This document shows positions 16,412-25,316 of a stretch of DNA of 63,649 bases, piece by piece. The DNA comes from an uncultured Lachnospiraceae bacterium (GTDB lineage: Bacteria; Bacillota; Clostridia; Lachnospirales; Lachnospiraceae), in the NCBI GenBank assembly GCA_910579425.1, contig CAJTVL010000019.1:1-63649 (forward strand), in the 5' to 3' direction. Below the pieces are notes generated by a model. The model ran no database searches. It was given only the letters and a program-made list of their open reading frames with translations, and was not told the origin of the DNA. Both the position numbers and the translations under genes were made by a program. Each line of letters starts with the position of its first letter. Position 1 is the first letter of the stretch.

Positions 16412-17245
16412 CTACTCTGCTACAAGCTCCCGGTATTCGTCCTTTTTTTTGGAAATGATCTTGTCGATCTCTTCATAATAAGAGGCTACATTGCCCTCTT
16501 CCTTATAAAATTTAAGCGCGTCCAGCATTCTGTTTTCCTGGGTAGTCTCAAATTCTCCCCTTGCCGCCCGGGTCAGCTTTTCTACCTTAAGAGAAAGCTC
16601 ATAGTACTCCCCGTGCTCCGCGAGAAAGGATATGTAAGCCGTCTCATGAAGCCAGAGCCTCTTTGCCATCAGATACTGAACTCCCGATTCCTCCAGGCCG
16701 CTCATGGTGTAGGCCCGTTTAAAGTATTTCGCCGCAAGTTCAAAGTGGAACAAATTGGCATAGGCCACACCCATATTATGGTAAATGGAAGGCTTTAAAC
16801 CGCTTTCCGTCTCCGGCAGCTCTCTTACCAGAGAATCGTACTCCAAAAGGGCCGGCCCAAACCTGCGGTTTGTCAAAAGAAAATCCGCCTGCTTCTTGCG
16901 CCGCTCGTAATCGTTAAGCCCTACATTGTTCTGAATGACGTCTTCAATCTTCTTTTTTTCTTCCGGGGTGCAATAATTGACATAGTCCAGAATCAGGCTC
17001 ACAAAAATCCCCGGCTGGCTGCCCCTGTGAAACAGCTTTAAAAGCTGGTGGCTTAAGTCCGCCATTCCACATTGCTGATCCAGCCACTGCGCCAGCCTTT
17101 TATCCATAATCGTCCGGTTGATCATAAAGGGGTTGCTGGCCAGAAGGTAGCAGAGTTCCTCCACACAATACACATTTGCGCAAAGGCTCTCAACATAATA
17201 TGGGGTTTTGGCATATCTGCCTGTGCATAGCAAAATTCTGCCCAT
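16412..17245 (-). CDS. TPR-like helical protein of the DUF5717 cassette
   Basis: It starts at the ATG at 17245 (AAAAGGAG upstream), giving 277 residues (MGRILLCTGRYAKTPYYVES). The central part has TPR-like pairs of helices, such as PSIYHNMGVAYANLFHFELA followed by AAKYFKRAY. The N-terminal quarter (ANVYCVEELCYLLASNPF) looks like a separate conserved helix bundle. It has no transmembrane segment. TPR proteins usually bind partner proteins, which suits a gene beside the Hsp70-like protein. Its exact family is not known to me. Confidence 0.75.
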   Translation of the reverse strand: MGRILLCTGRYAKTPYYVESLCANVYCVEELCYLLASNPFMINRTIMDKRLAQWLDQQCGMADLSHQLLKLFHRGSQPGIFVSLILDYVNYCTPEEKKKIEDVIQNNVGLNDYERRKKQADFLLTNRRFGPALLEYDSLVRELPETESGLKPSIYHNMGVAYANLFHFELAAKYFKRAYTMSGLEESGVQYLMAKRLWLHETAYISFLAEHGEYYELSLKVEKLTRAARGEFETTQENRMLDALKFYKEEGNVASYYEEIDKIISKKKDEYRELVAE

Positions 17246-17261
17246 AAGCTTCCTGCTCCTT

Positions 17262-18572
17262 TTACACTGTGATAATCTGGGTCCAGGCCTTTCCGCTGGA
17301 TCTGAAAATCTCCCCAAACCCCATATCCGTCACTGTCACCACCGCCTGATTCACGGCAGACATTTCGATCTGTATATTTAATCTTGTGGTTCTCTGAGGT
17401 CTCTCCGGAAGTCCCTCCAGAGTAATCAGCCTGCTGCTTACATTTTCTCCCGTAAGGGGCGTGATCACAAATTCCACCGTATTTCCGCTCTCCAGGATAA
17501 TGTCAAATTCCGCCGATGTCTCATACCAGTTATTTCCCGCATCCATAATCGCATAGTACGAGTCTTCCCCCAGGCGCAGAGCCTTCATACCGATATTGGA
17601 CTTCAGCTTATCGGCTCCCAGATAAACGTATTCCTTCCATTCCTTGCCGGGCTTAATCCGCTCCCCAATCCCATAACAGGCGCCCTTGCTGTAGAGATTA
17701 TTCCCCTGGAATACCCGCCGGTTTTTACACAGAAATTTCAGGGATTCTCTTGCCCAGTCTTCCTTAAAGCCGTCTCCCAGAAGATAAATGCTAGAGACCG
17801 TCTTTCCCTCCAGGCATTCTCCTGCCAGATGGAGAAACATAAGATCCAGCTCCGTCCTTTGCTGCTCCTTCACTTCCGGTTCGTCTCTCCACACCCTCCG
17901 TGTCATCTCCGGGTATTTCACTTCCTCAATAAAAACCACCTTGGGAGAGGTATTTCTGTTGCAGGAAAAATGCAGCACCCTTAAAAGATCGGTATATTCA
18001 AATATCAGTACGTCATTCATCCACAGTTCTTTGCCCTGATGCAGGGTATAAGCGTAAAAGCTCTCCAAATGGCTCTGAAAGCTGACACGGGCATCCCGAA
18101 GCTGTAAGCCTGCGCTGACCTTTCCCAGCACATCCACCATGCGGGGGGTAAGCTCCTCCACCGTAAACATAAAGGCTTCGATCTGGCTTAGGGAAACCCG
18201 GATATTTAAAAGAGAAAGACTTCTTTTCACAAACAGGGTAAGAAGAGCCGCCGGATCATAAGCCTCCCCGTCCACAAGCACATCCTCTCCCCGCTCCGCA
18301 AGGGTCAGAATATCTTCTATCAGAATCCCGTTTCCCTCCCCGGCAAACTTAAGGGCTTCCTTTCCATAATACCACTGGCCCACACCAATTCTCTTGCATA
18401 GAACCATGGGAATATTATACTGCTCCCCTCCGGCTACCGCCGAGACGGTTTCCGGCTCTGACTCCTCCAGGCCGCAATAACTGATCTGGGCGTTATCACG
18501 CCCAAGATCATAGCCAACCACCACTTTTTTGATATTTTTTTTCCCTGCCGTTTCTTTTGGGTTCTGGAACAT
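17262..18572 (-). CDS. DUF5716 protein, Hsp70/actin-like ATPase fold
   Basis: Residues 15-30 read KKVVVGYDLGRDNAQISYCG, a phosphate-1 loop of the actin/Hsp70 type. YLLGDGFKEDW and SKGACYGIGERI occupy the positions expected for the second nucleotide-binding half. The C-terminal 90 residues are beta-rich, with LEGLPERPQRTTRLNIQIEM and TDMGFGEI, similar to an Hsp70 substrate-binding domain. The 436-residue length is shorter than DnaK and there is no helical lid. It probably binds ATP and client peptides. It is encoded between a giant DUF5717 protein and the TPR-like protein. Family name is from memory; function unknown. Confidence 0.7.
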   Translation of the reverse strand: MFQNPKETAGKKNIKKVVVGYDLGRDNAQISYCGLEESEPETVSAVAGGEQYNIPMVLCKRIGVGQWYYGKEALKFAGEGNGILIEDILTLAERGEDVLVDGEAYDPAALLTLFVKRSLSLLNIRVSLSQIEAFMFTVEELTPRMVDVLGKVSAGLQLRDARVSFQSHLESFYAYTLHQGKELWMNDVLIFEYTDLLRVLHFSCNRNTSPKVVFIEEVKYPEMTRRVWRDEPEVKEQQRTELDLMFLHLAGECLEGKTVSSIYLLGDGFKEDWARESLKFLCKNRRVFQGNNLYSKGACYGIGERIKPGKEWKEYVYLGADKLKSNIGMKALRLGEDSYYAIMDAGNNWYETSAEFDIILESGNTVEFVITPLTGENVSSRLITLEGLPERPQRTTRLNIQIEMSAVNQAVVTVTDMGFGEIFRSSGKAWTQIITV

Positions 18573-18586
18573 AAACCTTTGCTCCT

Positions 18587-21500
18587 TTATACAATATGAA
18601 ACAATTCCTTTACCACAAACTCCTGCTCAAAATATTCCCGCATCAGATTGTCCATGGTGCCGTAGTCGTGAAGGTTCCTGCTGATGGCAATATCGTTGAG
18701 CAGGGTATATCTGCTTTCCCGCTGCTCTCCTGCGGCATCATTGCGGCTCAGCGTCCCGCTTTCCGTCAGATGCTCTTTTCCGTCCTCCACCTCTGTAATA
18801 TAATACTGCAAATGTTCTCCAAAGAAAAGAATAAACTGTTTGACACAGATTCCTCCGAACATATCCTGCATCTCTTCTTTCATGTATTCCTCGGGGCCCC
18901 GGTCCCGCTCAAGCAGATAATGAATATAAGCCCTGTTTCCGGGACTTACCCGGTATTCCACCATGGTCTTGTCCATAAACTGACGCATGGAAACAATGTG
19001 CTCTGCATATTCTTTGAAATAGGGAAAGTACTTATTCTGCATCAGTATTTCCCGCAGGAAAGGCAGCAGATAACGGGAAACCCTCTCATCCACCTGCTTT
19101 TTGTGGTCTGCGTAATATTTGGTGTAGGCAAGCTTACATACAAACGGGATCTGCTCCTGCCGCTCTGCCGCCCTCTGTAAATCCTCCCACAAAAAGGCGT
19201 CCGCCTGCTTATCCCTGACAAAATAGTCATAGGAGCACTGAGCCAATACTGCCAGCTCCACCTGGGTCCTTGCGCCGCCCGACACATAGCGCCTGAAAAT
19301 CTCCGCCCGCTCTCCCATATAGGCCCCTGTGTAGAGCATCTGCAGAAGAATCCGCTCCGAGAGGGCATAGGTATCCACCCCAAAATCCTCCGCCGCTTTC
19401 CAGACGTCCCGCATCTCCTTACTGGTTCCCTGAAAGAACAGACACAGATAATTCAGCAGGTTTTCATCATACTTTCCTGCGCGGAAAGCCTGAAATGCCA
19501 GCGCGGTCATGGCCGGCGTCTCCACCATGCCGTCAAGGGCGATCAGACGGCTGCACAGCCGCATAATAATCTTGGCCTCCACGTCCTCCTCGCCTCTTAG
19601 CTTGATCCAGTCAAAGGCTTTCTCATACATGCCCCGAAGCACCATAAACCGCACAATCCTGCCGTGACAGTCTTCCTGCACCAGGCCGGGGGAGAGTTCC
19701 TCCAAAAAGGCGTCCAGCTCCGTCATTCTGTCATGGTCATAGAAGAACTGAATCAGCCGCATCCTGACTTCCTGTTTGATCTCCTCCACTACCTCATCCG
19801 CACCCAAAAGACGCTTCATGTACTCTGCATTTTCTTCCGTGACGCCCGCCAGGCGTCCGCTGTCCGTGCAGAGCCAGAGGTTAAAATGAACATTATCTTT
19901 CACATAAGGAGCCGCCAGAGCCGCCAGCCCATCCGGAACCAGCAGACGCTGGCACTCATACTCTTCCTCCCGGCCATACCGATAGCCTCCTGCATCCTCT
20001 AAAAGCAGGTGATAATCGCTGCCGTAAATAGGAATAAATACTTCCCTGCCCGTGACGGGATATACGCTCTCCTGCTTCTCCTTTTCATAAACCAGCACTA
20101 CCTTCCGTATATCTTCCCGCTTCACTCTCAGATGCTGCACAAACAATACATGGGAAAGCCCTGCGGCAGTTTCCTCTGTCAGCATCACGGGCGAAACCAG
20201 GTTTTTGTAAAGATAGGCAAGATACCTGTTGCTTTTCCCCCTCAGGATCTGGAATACCACAAACCGCTCGATCTGCTCCCTGTAGTTTTCGTACAGCTCC
20301 GGGAACTGGGCCTGATTGTGATACACATAAGCATAAAGATAAGAATTATGCAGGCTGTCAAGATTGCTGTCAAAGGCAAAATACATAAGCACAATCCTGG
20401 GAAGCTCCCTCTCCTGCCACAAATCCCCGCTCAGATCCAGGGACATCATATAATGTTCATAAAGCCGTGTGATCCTGAGCTCTCTCTCTATTCCCTTTTC
20501 ATACCAGGGAAAGGCTTTCTTTCCGGTAACATTCCCCTTGATCAGCAGCGTACAGATTGCCTGAAGCACTTCTTCCGTAGGGGCTGTCTGATAGCAGGCC
20601 TTTAAAATCTCAAAAAGCCTGCCCGAGTAGGACTTTGCCTTCTGAGCCAGGTAAACAATCTGTATCATTACCTCCGGTGTAATCAGTTCCTTTTTGGCGG
20701 CATAGGATAAGACCTGCATCTCAAAGGGCTCCAGCCGAAGAAGCAGGGCCGGGCTTGCGGCGATCAGATTCCACGCTTCCATATAGAGGATGGGACTGTT
20801 GCATCCCTGCCGGAACTGCTCCTCTAAGAAAATCCACTTCCGGGAAGGGCTCTTGGCATAATCTCCGATCAGGTACAAAAGCAGCCAGGCGATCCGCCAG
20901 TTATCGGGATTCTGGGCAAAAATCCGCTCCACCTCCCCGGAGACCTGATCTAAGTATTCCTCGTCCCTGTTCATGAGAGTGGTCAGATAAAGGTAATAAC
21001 AATAGACCGCCGGCCGGAAATTTTCTTCCATTTTGGAATCCGCCTGTTTTAAAAGTGCCTCCGCCTCAAAATACCTCTCCTGGGTAATCAGAAGCTGGGC
21101 TTTAAACAGCTTGGCGGAGATTTCATGGGGGTCAAGCTGCATCAGCGCATCCGTCAGCCCTTCTGTCTCTTTCAGCCAGGAAGCCGCGCTGATCTTTTTG
21201 GTGCGGAAAGCCTCATAATACTGCATCAGCTCTAGGAGCCTGTATTTCCTCTGCCTGCCAATGCCGGTGACCTGAGATGCGCTGAGCGTCTTATTGATCA
21301 CCACAATTCTTGCTTCCAGGGAACCATAGGGGTAATTGAAACGGATACGGCCATAGTTTTTGCCGCCATGAAGCCTGTCTTTGGCAATGTAAAAGGAAAG
21401 CCTGTAGGAATTTCCAAGGAAATCCTCATCCCGGATCACATCCTTTTCAAGGACAATGAAATCCCCCTCCTTATCCAGGGTCAGTTCCGAATATCCCCAG

Positions 21501-22156
21501 CCGTTGCGGGTAATCACCAGCCTCTTTTCCATCCCGTCTCCGGGATTATCAATGCAAATATCCGTCTCCTCCAAAAGAAACTCCACCTTCTGTTTCTTGC
21601 GTATTTCCAGGAGAAATTCCTCTACACTCTGCTGCCGTCTTCCGCTTTTGACCAGTCCCCGGTAGAGGCCGCAGTACTGCCTGTCCACTCCCGCAAATAT
21701 CTGTTCAAAGTCCCCGGAATAAAACAGCTTCACCGCTTCATCCCAATCAGAGCGGGCAAGATTGGCAAAATGAAAGAGATTTTTGATGACTCCAAGCCCT
21801 GAATCCAAAGTCTCGGGGACAATACTCACATCATAAGGGACATAGTACTCCCCATGATTGGAGATGACCCGAAATTCACCCTTGAGAGTGTCCCCCTGCG
21901 TCATTCCCCCTGCGTCAAAACGGTAGCCGATCTCCTCCTGACGCCCGGAAAACCCGCTGGTCAGGCATTGCATCTTCAGCCTGGTGGAAGACACCGTCCC
22001 TTCCGTCACCTGGTCCCTGGGCCCTGTGATGGTAAAGCTTCCTTCGTAAATCTCACCCGGATGAAGGCTCAGCTCAATCACCGGGCTGGAAAACTCCAGA
22101 GAATAGATATTATCATTGAACTTTCCTTCTAAAATCTTTTCTGCTGCATCCTGCAC
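18587..22156 (-). CDS. DUF5717 giant helical-repeat protein
   Basis: The start is a GTG at 22156 with AAGGAG eight bases upstream, although the frame runs open to 22258. This gives 1189 residues. The N-terminal 150 residues are beta-rich (SLEFSSPVIELSLHPGEIYE), resembling a surface-like beta-sandwich. The rest is almost entirely helical, with many short helix pairs of the TPR/SEL1 style. There is no signal peptide or transmembrane segment. It is first of four tightly packed genes and has its own consensus promoter (22200-22228). I read it as a cytoplasmic scaffold for the DUF5716 ATPase. Role unknown. Confidence 0.7.
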   Translation of the reverse strand: MQDAAEKILEGKFNDNIYSLEFSSPVIELSLHPGEIYEGSFTITGPRDQVTEGTVSSTRLKMQCLTSGFSGRQEEIGYRFDAGGMTQGDTLKGEFRVISNHGEYYVPYDVSIVPETLDSGLGVIKNLFHFANLARSDWDEAVKLFYSGDFEQIFAGVDRQYCGLYRGLVKSGRRQQSVEEFLLEIRKKQKVEFLLEETDICIDNPGDGMEKRLVITRNGWGYSELTLDKEGDFIVLEKDVIRDEDFLGNSYRLSFYIAKDRLHGGKNYGRIRFNYPYGSLEARIVVINKTLSASQVTGIGRQRKYRLLELMQYYEAFRTKKISAASWLKETEGLTDALMQLDPHEISAKLFKAQLLITQERYFEAEALLKQADSKMEENFRPAVYCYYLYLTTLMNRDEEYLDQVSGEVERIFAQNPDNWRIAWLLLYLIGDYAKSPSRKWIFLEEQFRQGCNSPILYMEAWNLIAASPALLLRLEPFEMQVLSYAAKKELITPEVMIQIVYLAQKAKSYSGRLFEILKACYQTAPTEEVLQAICTLLIKGNVTGKKAFPWYEKGIERELRITRLYEHYMMSLDLSGDLWQERELPRIVLMYFAFDSNLDSLHNSYLYAYVYHNQAQFPELYENYREQIERFVVFQILRGKSNRYLAYLYKNLVSPVMLTEETAAGLSHVLFVQHLRVKREDIRKVVLVYEKEKQESVYPVTGREVFIPIYGSDYHLLLEDAGGYRYGREEEYECQRLLVPDGLAALAAPYVKDNVHFNLWLCTDSGRLAGVTEENAEYMKRLLGADEVVEEIKQEVRMRLIQFFYDHDRMTELDAFLEELSPGLVQEDCHGRIVRFMVLRGMYEKAFDWIKLRGEEDVEAKIIMRLCSRLIALDGMVETPAMTALAFQAFRAGKYDENLLNYLCLFFQGTSKEMRDVWKAAEDFGVDTYALSERILLQMLYTGAYMGERAEIFRRYVSGGARTQVELAVLAQCSYDYFVRDKQADAFLWEDLQRAAERQEQIPFVCKLAYTKYYADHKKQVDERVSRYLLPFLREILMQNKYFPYFKEYAEHIVSMRQFMDKTMVEYRVSPGNRAYIHYLLERDRGPEEYMKEEMQDMFGGICVKQFILFFGEHLQYYITEVEDGKEHLTESGTLSRNDAAGEQRESRYTLLNDIAISRNLHDYGTMDNLMREYFEQEFVVKELFHIV

Positions 22157-22199
22157 GACATTTGCTCCTTTGGCCGTTTTCTCTCTTTTGTCTGCTCTT

Positions 22200-22228
22200 A
22201 TTATAACCTCATCCGAAACGATTCGCAA
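22200..22228 (-). promoter_or_regulatory. Promoter of the DUF5717 cassette
   Basis: TTGCGA (22223-22228) and a perfect TATAAT (22200-22205) are 17 bases apart on the minus strand, 44 bases upstream of the GTG start. It lies directly after the stop of the sodium symporter gene. The leader is short and has no evident structure. Confidence 0.8.
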
Positions 22229-22235
22229 CAAAATA

Positions 22236-23594
22236 TCACCCTGCCAGTCCCAACACAATCAAAAAGACCAGCAGCACGGGCAGGATATAAGACAGGTAAA
22301 ACCGGAGCCCTTTCGGCATTTTCAGCCCTGTCCCTGTATTCGTCTCCTCCAGATAATGGTCAAAGCCCCATCCGTAGCGCGTCACGCAGAACAGAAGGTA
22401 ACACAGAGAACCGATGGGCAGGATCACGTTGCTCACCGCGAAATCCTCCAGATCCAGAACAGCGCTGCCCTCTCCCAGGGGCTGAAAAGCCGACCATAGA
22501 TTATAGCCGAGCACACAGGGCAGGGACAAGACAATGAGCGCGGCCAGATTGACCAGGCAGGCCTTCTTTCTGCTCCAGTGAAACAAATCCATACAACAGG
22601 AAATAATGTTTTCAAACACCGCAAGTATGGTTGAAAAAGCCGCGAAAGTCATAAAGACAAAAAACAAAGTCCCCCAGATCCTTCCCCCTGCCATGCTGTT
22701 AAACACATTGGGCAGGGTCACAAAAATAAGCTGGGGCCCTGCATCCGGGCTGATGCCGAAGGCAAAACAGGTGGGGAAAATAATCAGGCCCGACACCAGC
22801 GCCACAAAGGTGTCAAGTACGGCAATATTCACCGCTTCCCCCAAAAGCGTCCGTTTCTTGTCAATATAGCTTCCGAAAATAGCCATGGAGCCGATCCCCA
22901 GGCTCAGGGTAAAAAAGGCCTGATTCATGGCTGCCGTCACCGTCTCCCAAATCCCTACCTGCTTCATCCTCTGAAAATCCGGAAGCAGATAAAATTTCAC
23001 GCCCTCCATGCTGCCCTCAAGGGTCAGGCCGTGAACGGCCAGCACCACAATGATCACAAGCAGAAGGCTCATCATAATCTTTGTGATCCGCTCCACCCCT
23101 TTTTGAAGGCCCATGGAACAGATCAGAATCCCCGCCGCCACTACCACCACCATGGAAACCGTAAGTACAAGAGGCTCCGAGAGCATGTCCTGAAACATGG
23201 CGCCCACCTGCTCCGGGCTCTTGCCTGTAAACCTTCCGGTAAGCATCTGATAAAAATAATACAGCATCCAGCCTGCCACCGTTGTATAAAACATCATCAG
23301 AAGATAATTTCCCGCCATTCCCAGATAGCCGTGCAGGTGCCACTTTGCACCGGGTTTCTCCAGTTTCGTAAAGCTCTTGATAATACTCCTTCTGCTGGCC
23401 CTTCCCACGGCAAATTCCATGGTCATCACCGGAATTCCCATGGTAAACAGGAAAAACAGATAAAAGAGCACAAAGGCGCTTCCTCCATACAATCCCGTAA
23501 TATAAGGAAACCTCCACACATTTCCTATTCCTATTGCACATCCTGCGGACAAAAGGATAAATCCCATCCGCGATCCTAATTTTTCTCTTTCCAA
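22236..23594 (-). CDS. Sodium-dependent amino-acid transporter, NSS/SNF family
   Basis: A 452-residue polytopic protein in the LeuT fold. The unwound TM1 motif AGCAIGIGNVWRFPYITG, which holds substrate and sodium, is clear at residues 17-34, followed by the conserved GG in TM2 (YGGSAFVLFYLFFL). About 11-12 hydrophobic segments follow. Bacterial members import tryptophan, tyrosine, leucine and similar amino acids; the substrate here cannot be told. It starts at the ATG at 23594 with AGGAGG upstream. The DUF5717 promoter begins right after its stop. Confidence 0.93.
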   Translation of the reverse strand: MEREKLGSRMGFILLSAGCAIGIGNVWRFPYITGLYGGSAFVLFYLFFLFTMGIPVMTMEFAVGRASRRSIIKSFTKLEKPGAKWHLHGYLGMAGNYLLMMFYTTVAGWMLYYFYQMLTGRFTGKSPEQVGAMFQDMLSEPLVLTVSMVVVVAAGILICSMGLQKGVERITKIMMSLLLVIIVVLAVHGLTLEGSMEGVKFYLLPDFQRMKQVGIWETVTAAMNQAFFTLSLGIGSMAIFGSYIDKKRTLLGEAVNIAVLDTFVALVSGLIIFPTCFAFGISPDAGPQLIFVTLPNVFNSMAGGRIWGTLFFVFMTFAAFSTILAVFENIISCCMDLFHWSRKKACLVNLAALIVLSLPCVLGYNLWSAFQPLGEGSAVLDLEDFAVSNVILPIGSLCYLLFCVTRYGWGFDHYLEETNTGTGLKMPKGLRFYLSYILPVLLVFLIVLGLAG

Positions 23595-23737
23595 CTGCTT
23601 TTCCTCCTAAAATAGTATGCTTCGAATCATGGTATCCATTCTAGCATATCCTTTTTTTATTTTCAATTTTTCCTCTGCCCGTGTCCTGAACAAGGGATGA
23701 CCGGCTTCGCCAGCCATCTTTATGTTTCAGCAAAAAT

Positions 23738-23773
23738 ATAGTGAACGGCAAATTACTCTGCCATTCACTATAA
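23738..23773 (-). terminator. Terminator of the SpoIID-like gene
   Basis: ATAGTGAATGGCA and its near-complement form a stem followed on the minus strand by TATTTTTG. It lies 15 bases past the stop at 23788. The remaining gap to the symporter start (23595-23737) holds only AT-rich promoter-like sequence. Confidence 0.75.
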
Positions 23774-23787
23774 CAGTCCTGCCCCTG

Positions 23788-25062
23788 TCAGGTTCCCGGT
23801 TCGGAAATACGGCTTACCGCCACATAAATATTGGAAATGCTGTACCAGGTGGGGAAATCCACGATTCCGCTGGCAGGCAGGTTAAAAATCCTCTGGAACG
23901 CCCGCACTGCCTCTGCCGTGGCCGGGCCGAAAATCCCATCGGCCGCCACAGTGGGAATGGCGGGATAATTCCTGGCAATGCGGTTAAGCTGCTGCTGAAT
24001 CTGCCTGACCTTTTCTCCGGTGGAGCCTATCGTCAAATCGTAGCCGGGCCAGGAGGAGGGAACTCCCGAGACGCTCTGGGCCGAGTTGATATACATATCG
24101 TTGCCGTAATAATATCGGATAATATCAATGGCGGCATAGCCTTCTTCCCCCAGATACTTGGAGCCCCACTGGCTTAAGCCGTCGCAGGTCACTCTCCTGC
24201 CGTCGCAGTAGGCGGTAAAGATGGGCTGTCTCACTCCCGGACGGGATAAGTAGTTGTTAAAGATACTGTCCACAATTCTTCCGATATTTTCATAGTAATT
24301 TCTTCCCCGCATCCATTTCTGATCATAGGCTGTGGACGAGGTTATGGTGAAGTTATAGCCTTTGTTCCGATACCACTCCGTATACACCCGGTTTAAGGTA
24401 AAGGACATAATCGCCAGGGTGTTGGCATAAATGGCCGTCTCCGGCCAGGTGGCATAAATTTCGGAAGAGACAACATTTTTAATATAGTCCCGGTAGCGCA
24501 CATAATAATTGCCTGCGGTGGTGTCGTCGGGAGATCCGTTGTGGACAACCACATACTCCGGTATCACAACCCTGCTCAAAACAATCTCCCCGCTCTCGTC
24601 CACGGGCTTGATCTCCTCCTCCGGTATCTTGGGCGGATACTCTCCATACAGCGTGTGATCCGGTATCACGATCACCTCTTCCTCCTGCTGCGTGGCTTCG
24701 ATGGGCGTAAGCTCCACCGGCTGCATGGCCGTAACTCCCGGCAAAATTTCCGTTCCGGATACCATCACCGGCTCATAGCCGGGAGCCTCCACCTGAATAT
24801 TGTATTCCGAGTAGGGCTGCTGTTCCACAGGGTTTAAGCTGTACTCCGGAGGCGGAGCCGGCAAATCCACCATTTCCGTCTGCCCGGAGGAATCCGTGCT
24901 GATTTTTTCTATCGTCACATCCGGCACGCCTGTATAAGAAATGGTTATTGTGGCATCCTGTATAGGAATAAGGCCCAGCGAGGAGGTTACGTTAATCTGA
25001 AGCTTTCCGGTATAAGTATTATCCGTACCGTTCTGGGTACTGTGTAAAATGTTCTTGGGCAT
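23788..25062 (-). CDS. SpoIID-like and peptidoglycan-binding domain protein
   Basis: Start at the ATG at 25062 (AGAGGTAGCCCC upstream), 424 residues. N-terminal beta domain (about 15-110) with a carboxypeptidase-regulatory-like pattern, then an acidic Pro/Glu linker, a SpoIID-like domain (YIKNVVSSEIYATWPETAIY, later CDGLSQWGSKYLG), and a C-terminal peptidoglycan-binding_1 domain (QIQQQLNRIARNYP, DGIFGPATAEAVRAFQ). SpoIID domains are glycan-strand transglycosylases in sporulation. No signal peptide or membrane segment is seen at the N-terminus, unusual for a wall protein. It may be a mother-cell spore cortex or coat protein. I cannot confirm the catalytic Glu by eye. Confidence 0.8.
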   Translation of the reverse strand: MPKNILHSTQNGTDNTYTGKLQINVTSSLGLIPIQDATITISYTGVPDVTIEKISTDSSGQTEMVDLPAPPPEYSLNPVEQQPYSEYNIQVEAPGYEPVMVSGTEILPGVTAMQPVELTPIEATQQEEEVIVIPDHTLYGEYPPKIPEEEIKPVDESGEIVLSRVVIPEYVVVHNGSPDDTTAGNYYVRYRDYIKNVVSSEIYATWPETAIYANTLAIMSFTLNRVYTEWYRNKGYNFTITSSTAYDQKWMRGRNYYENIGRIVDSIFNNYLSRPGVRQPIFTAYCDGRRVTCDGLSQWGSKYLGEEGYAAIDIIRYYYGNDMYINSAQSVSGVPSSWPGYDLTIGSTGEKVRQIQQQLNRIARNYPAIPTVAADGIFGPATAEAVRAFQRIFNLPASGIVDFPTWYSISNIYVAVSRISEPGT

Positions 25063-25216
25063 GGGGCTACCTCTATATTTATGGTTATCATATCTTATGC
25101 AGGTCTTTTCCAACGGTTCATTCCAAAGGCTTCATACAGCCTCCCGGATAAGCCTCTCTTCCTGCCATGCTGTGGAACAGTATGGTCCGGTGACAGATAC
25201 AGCAAAATGCATATAT

Positions 25217-25237
25217 GGAACAATCTTTCTTTGTTCC
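25217..25237 (+). promoter_or_regulatory. GGAACAA inverted repeat upstream of the LacI gene
   Basis: GGAACAA (25217-25223) and TTGTTCC (25231-25237) are separated by seven bases. Further TGGAACA half-sites occur at about 25171, 25292, 26241 (inverted), 26266 and 26470 (inverted). They could be operators of the adjacent LacI-type regulator, which would then control itself and the transporter. Confidence 0.35.
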
Positions 25238-25316
25238 TTTTTGTGGTTGCCCCTACCAGATGTTGTGTGCTATATTAAAAGCAGAACTATATGGAACAAG
25301 AAAAGAGGGATACCAC

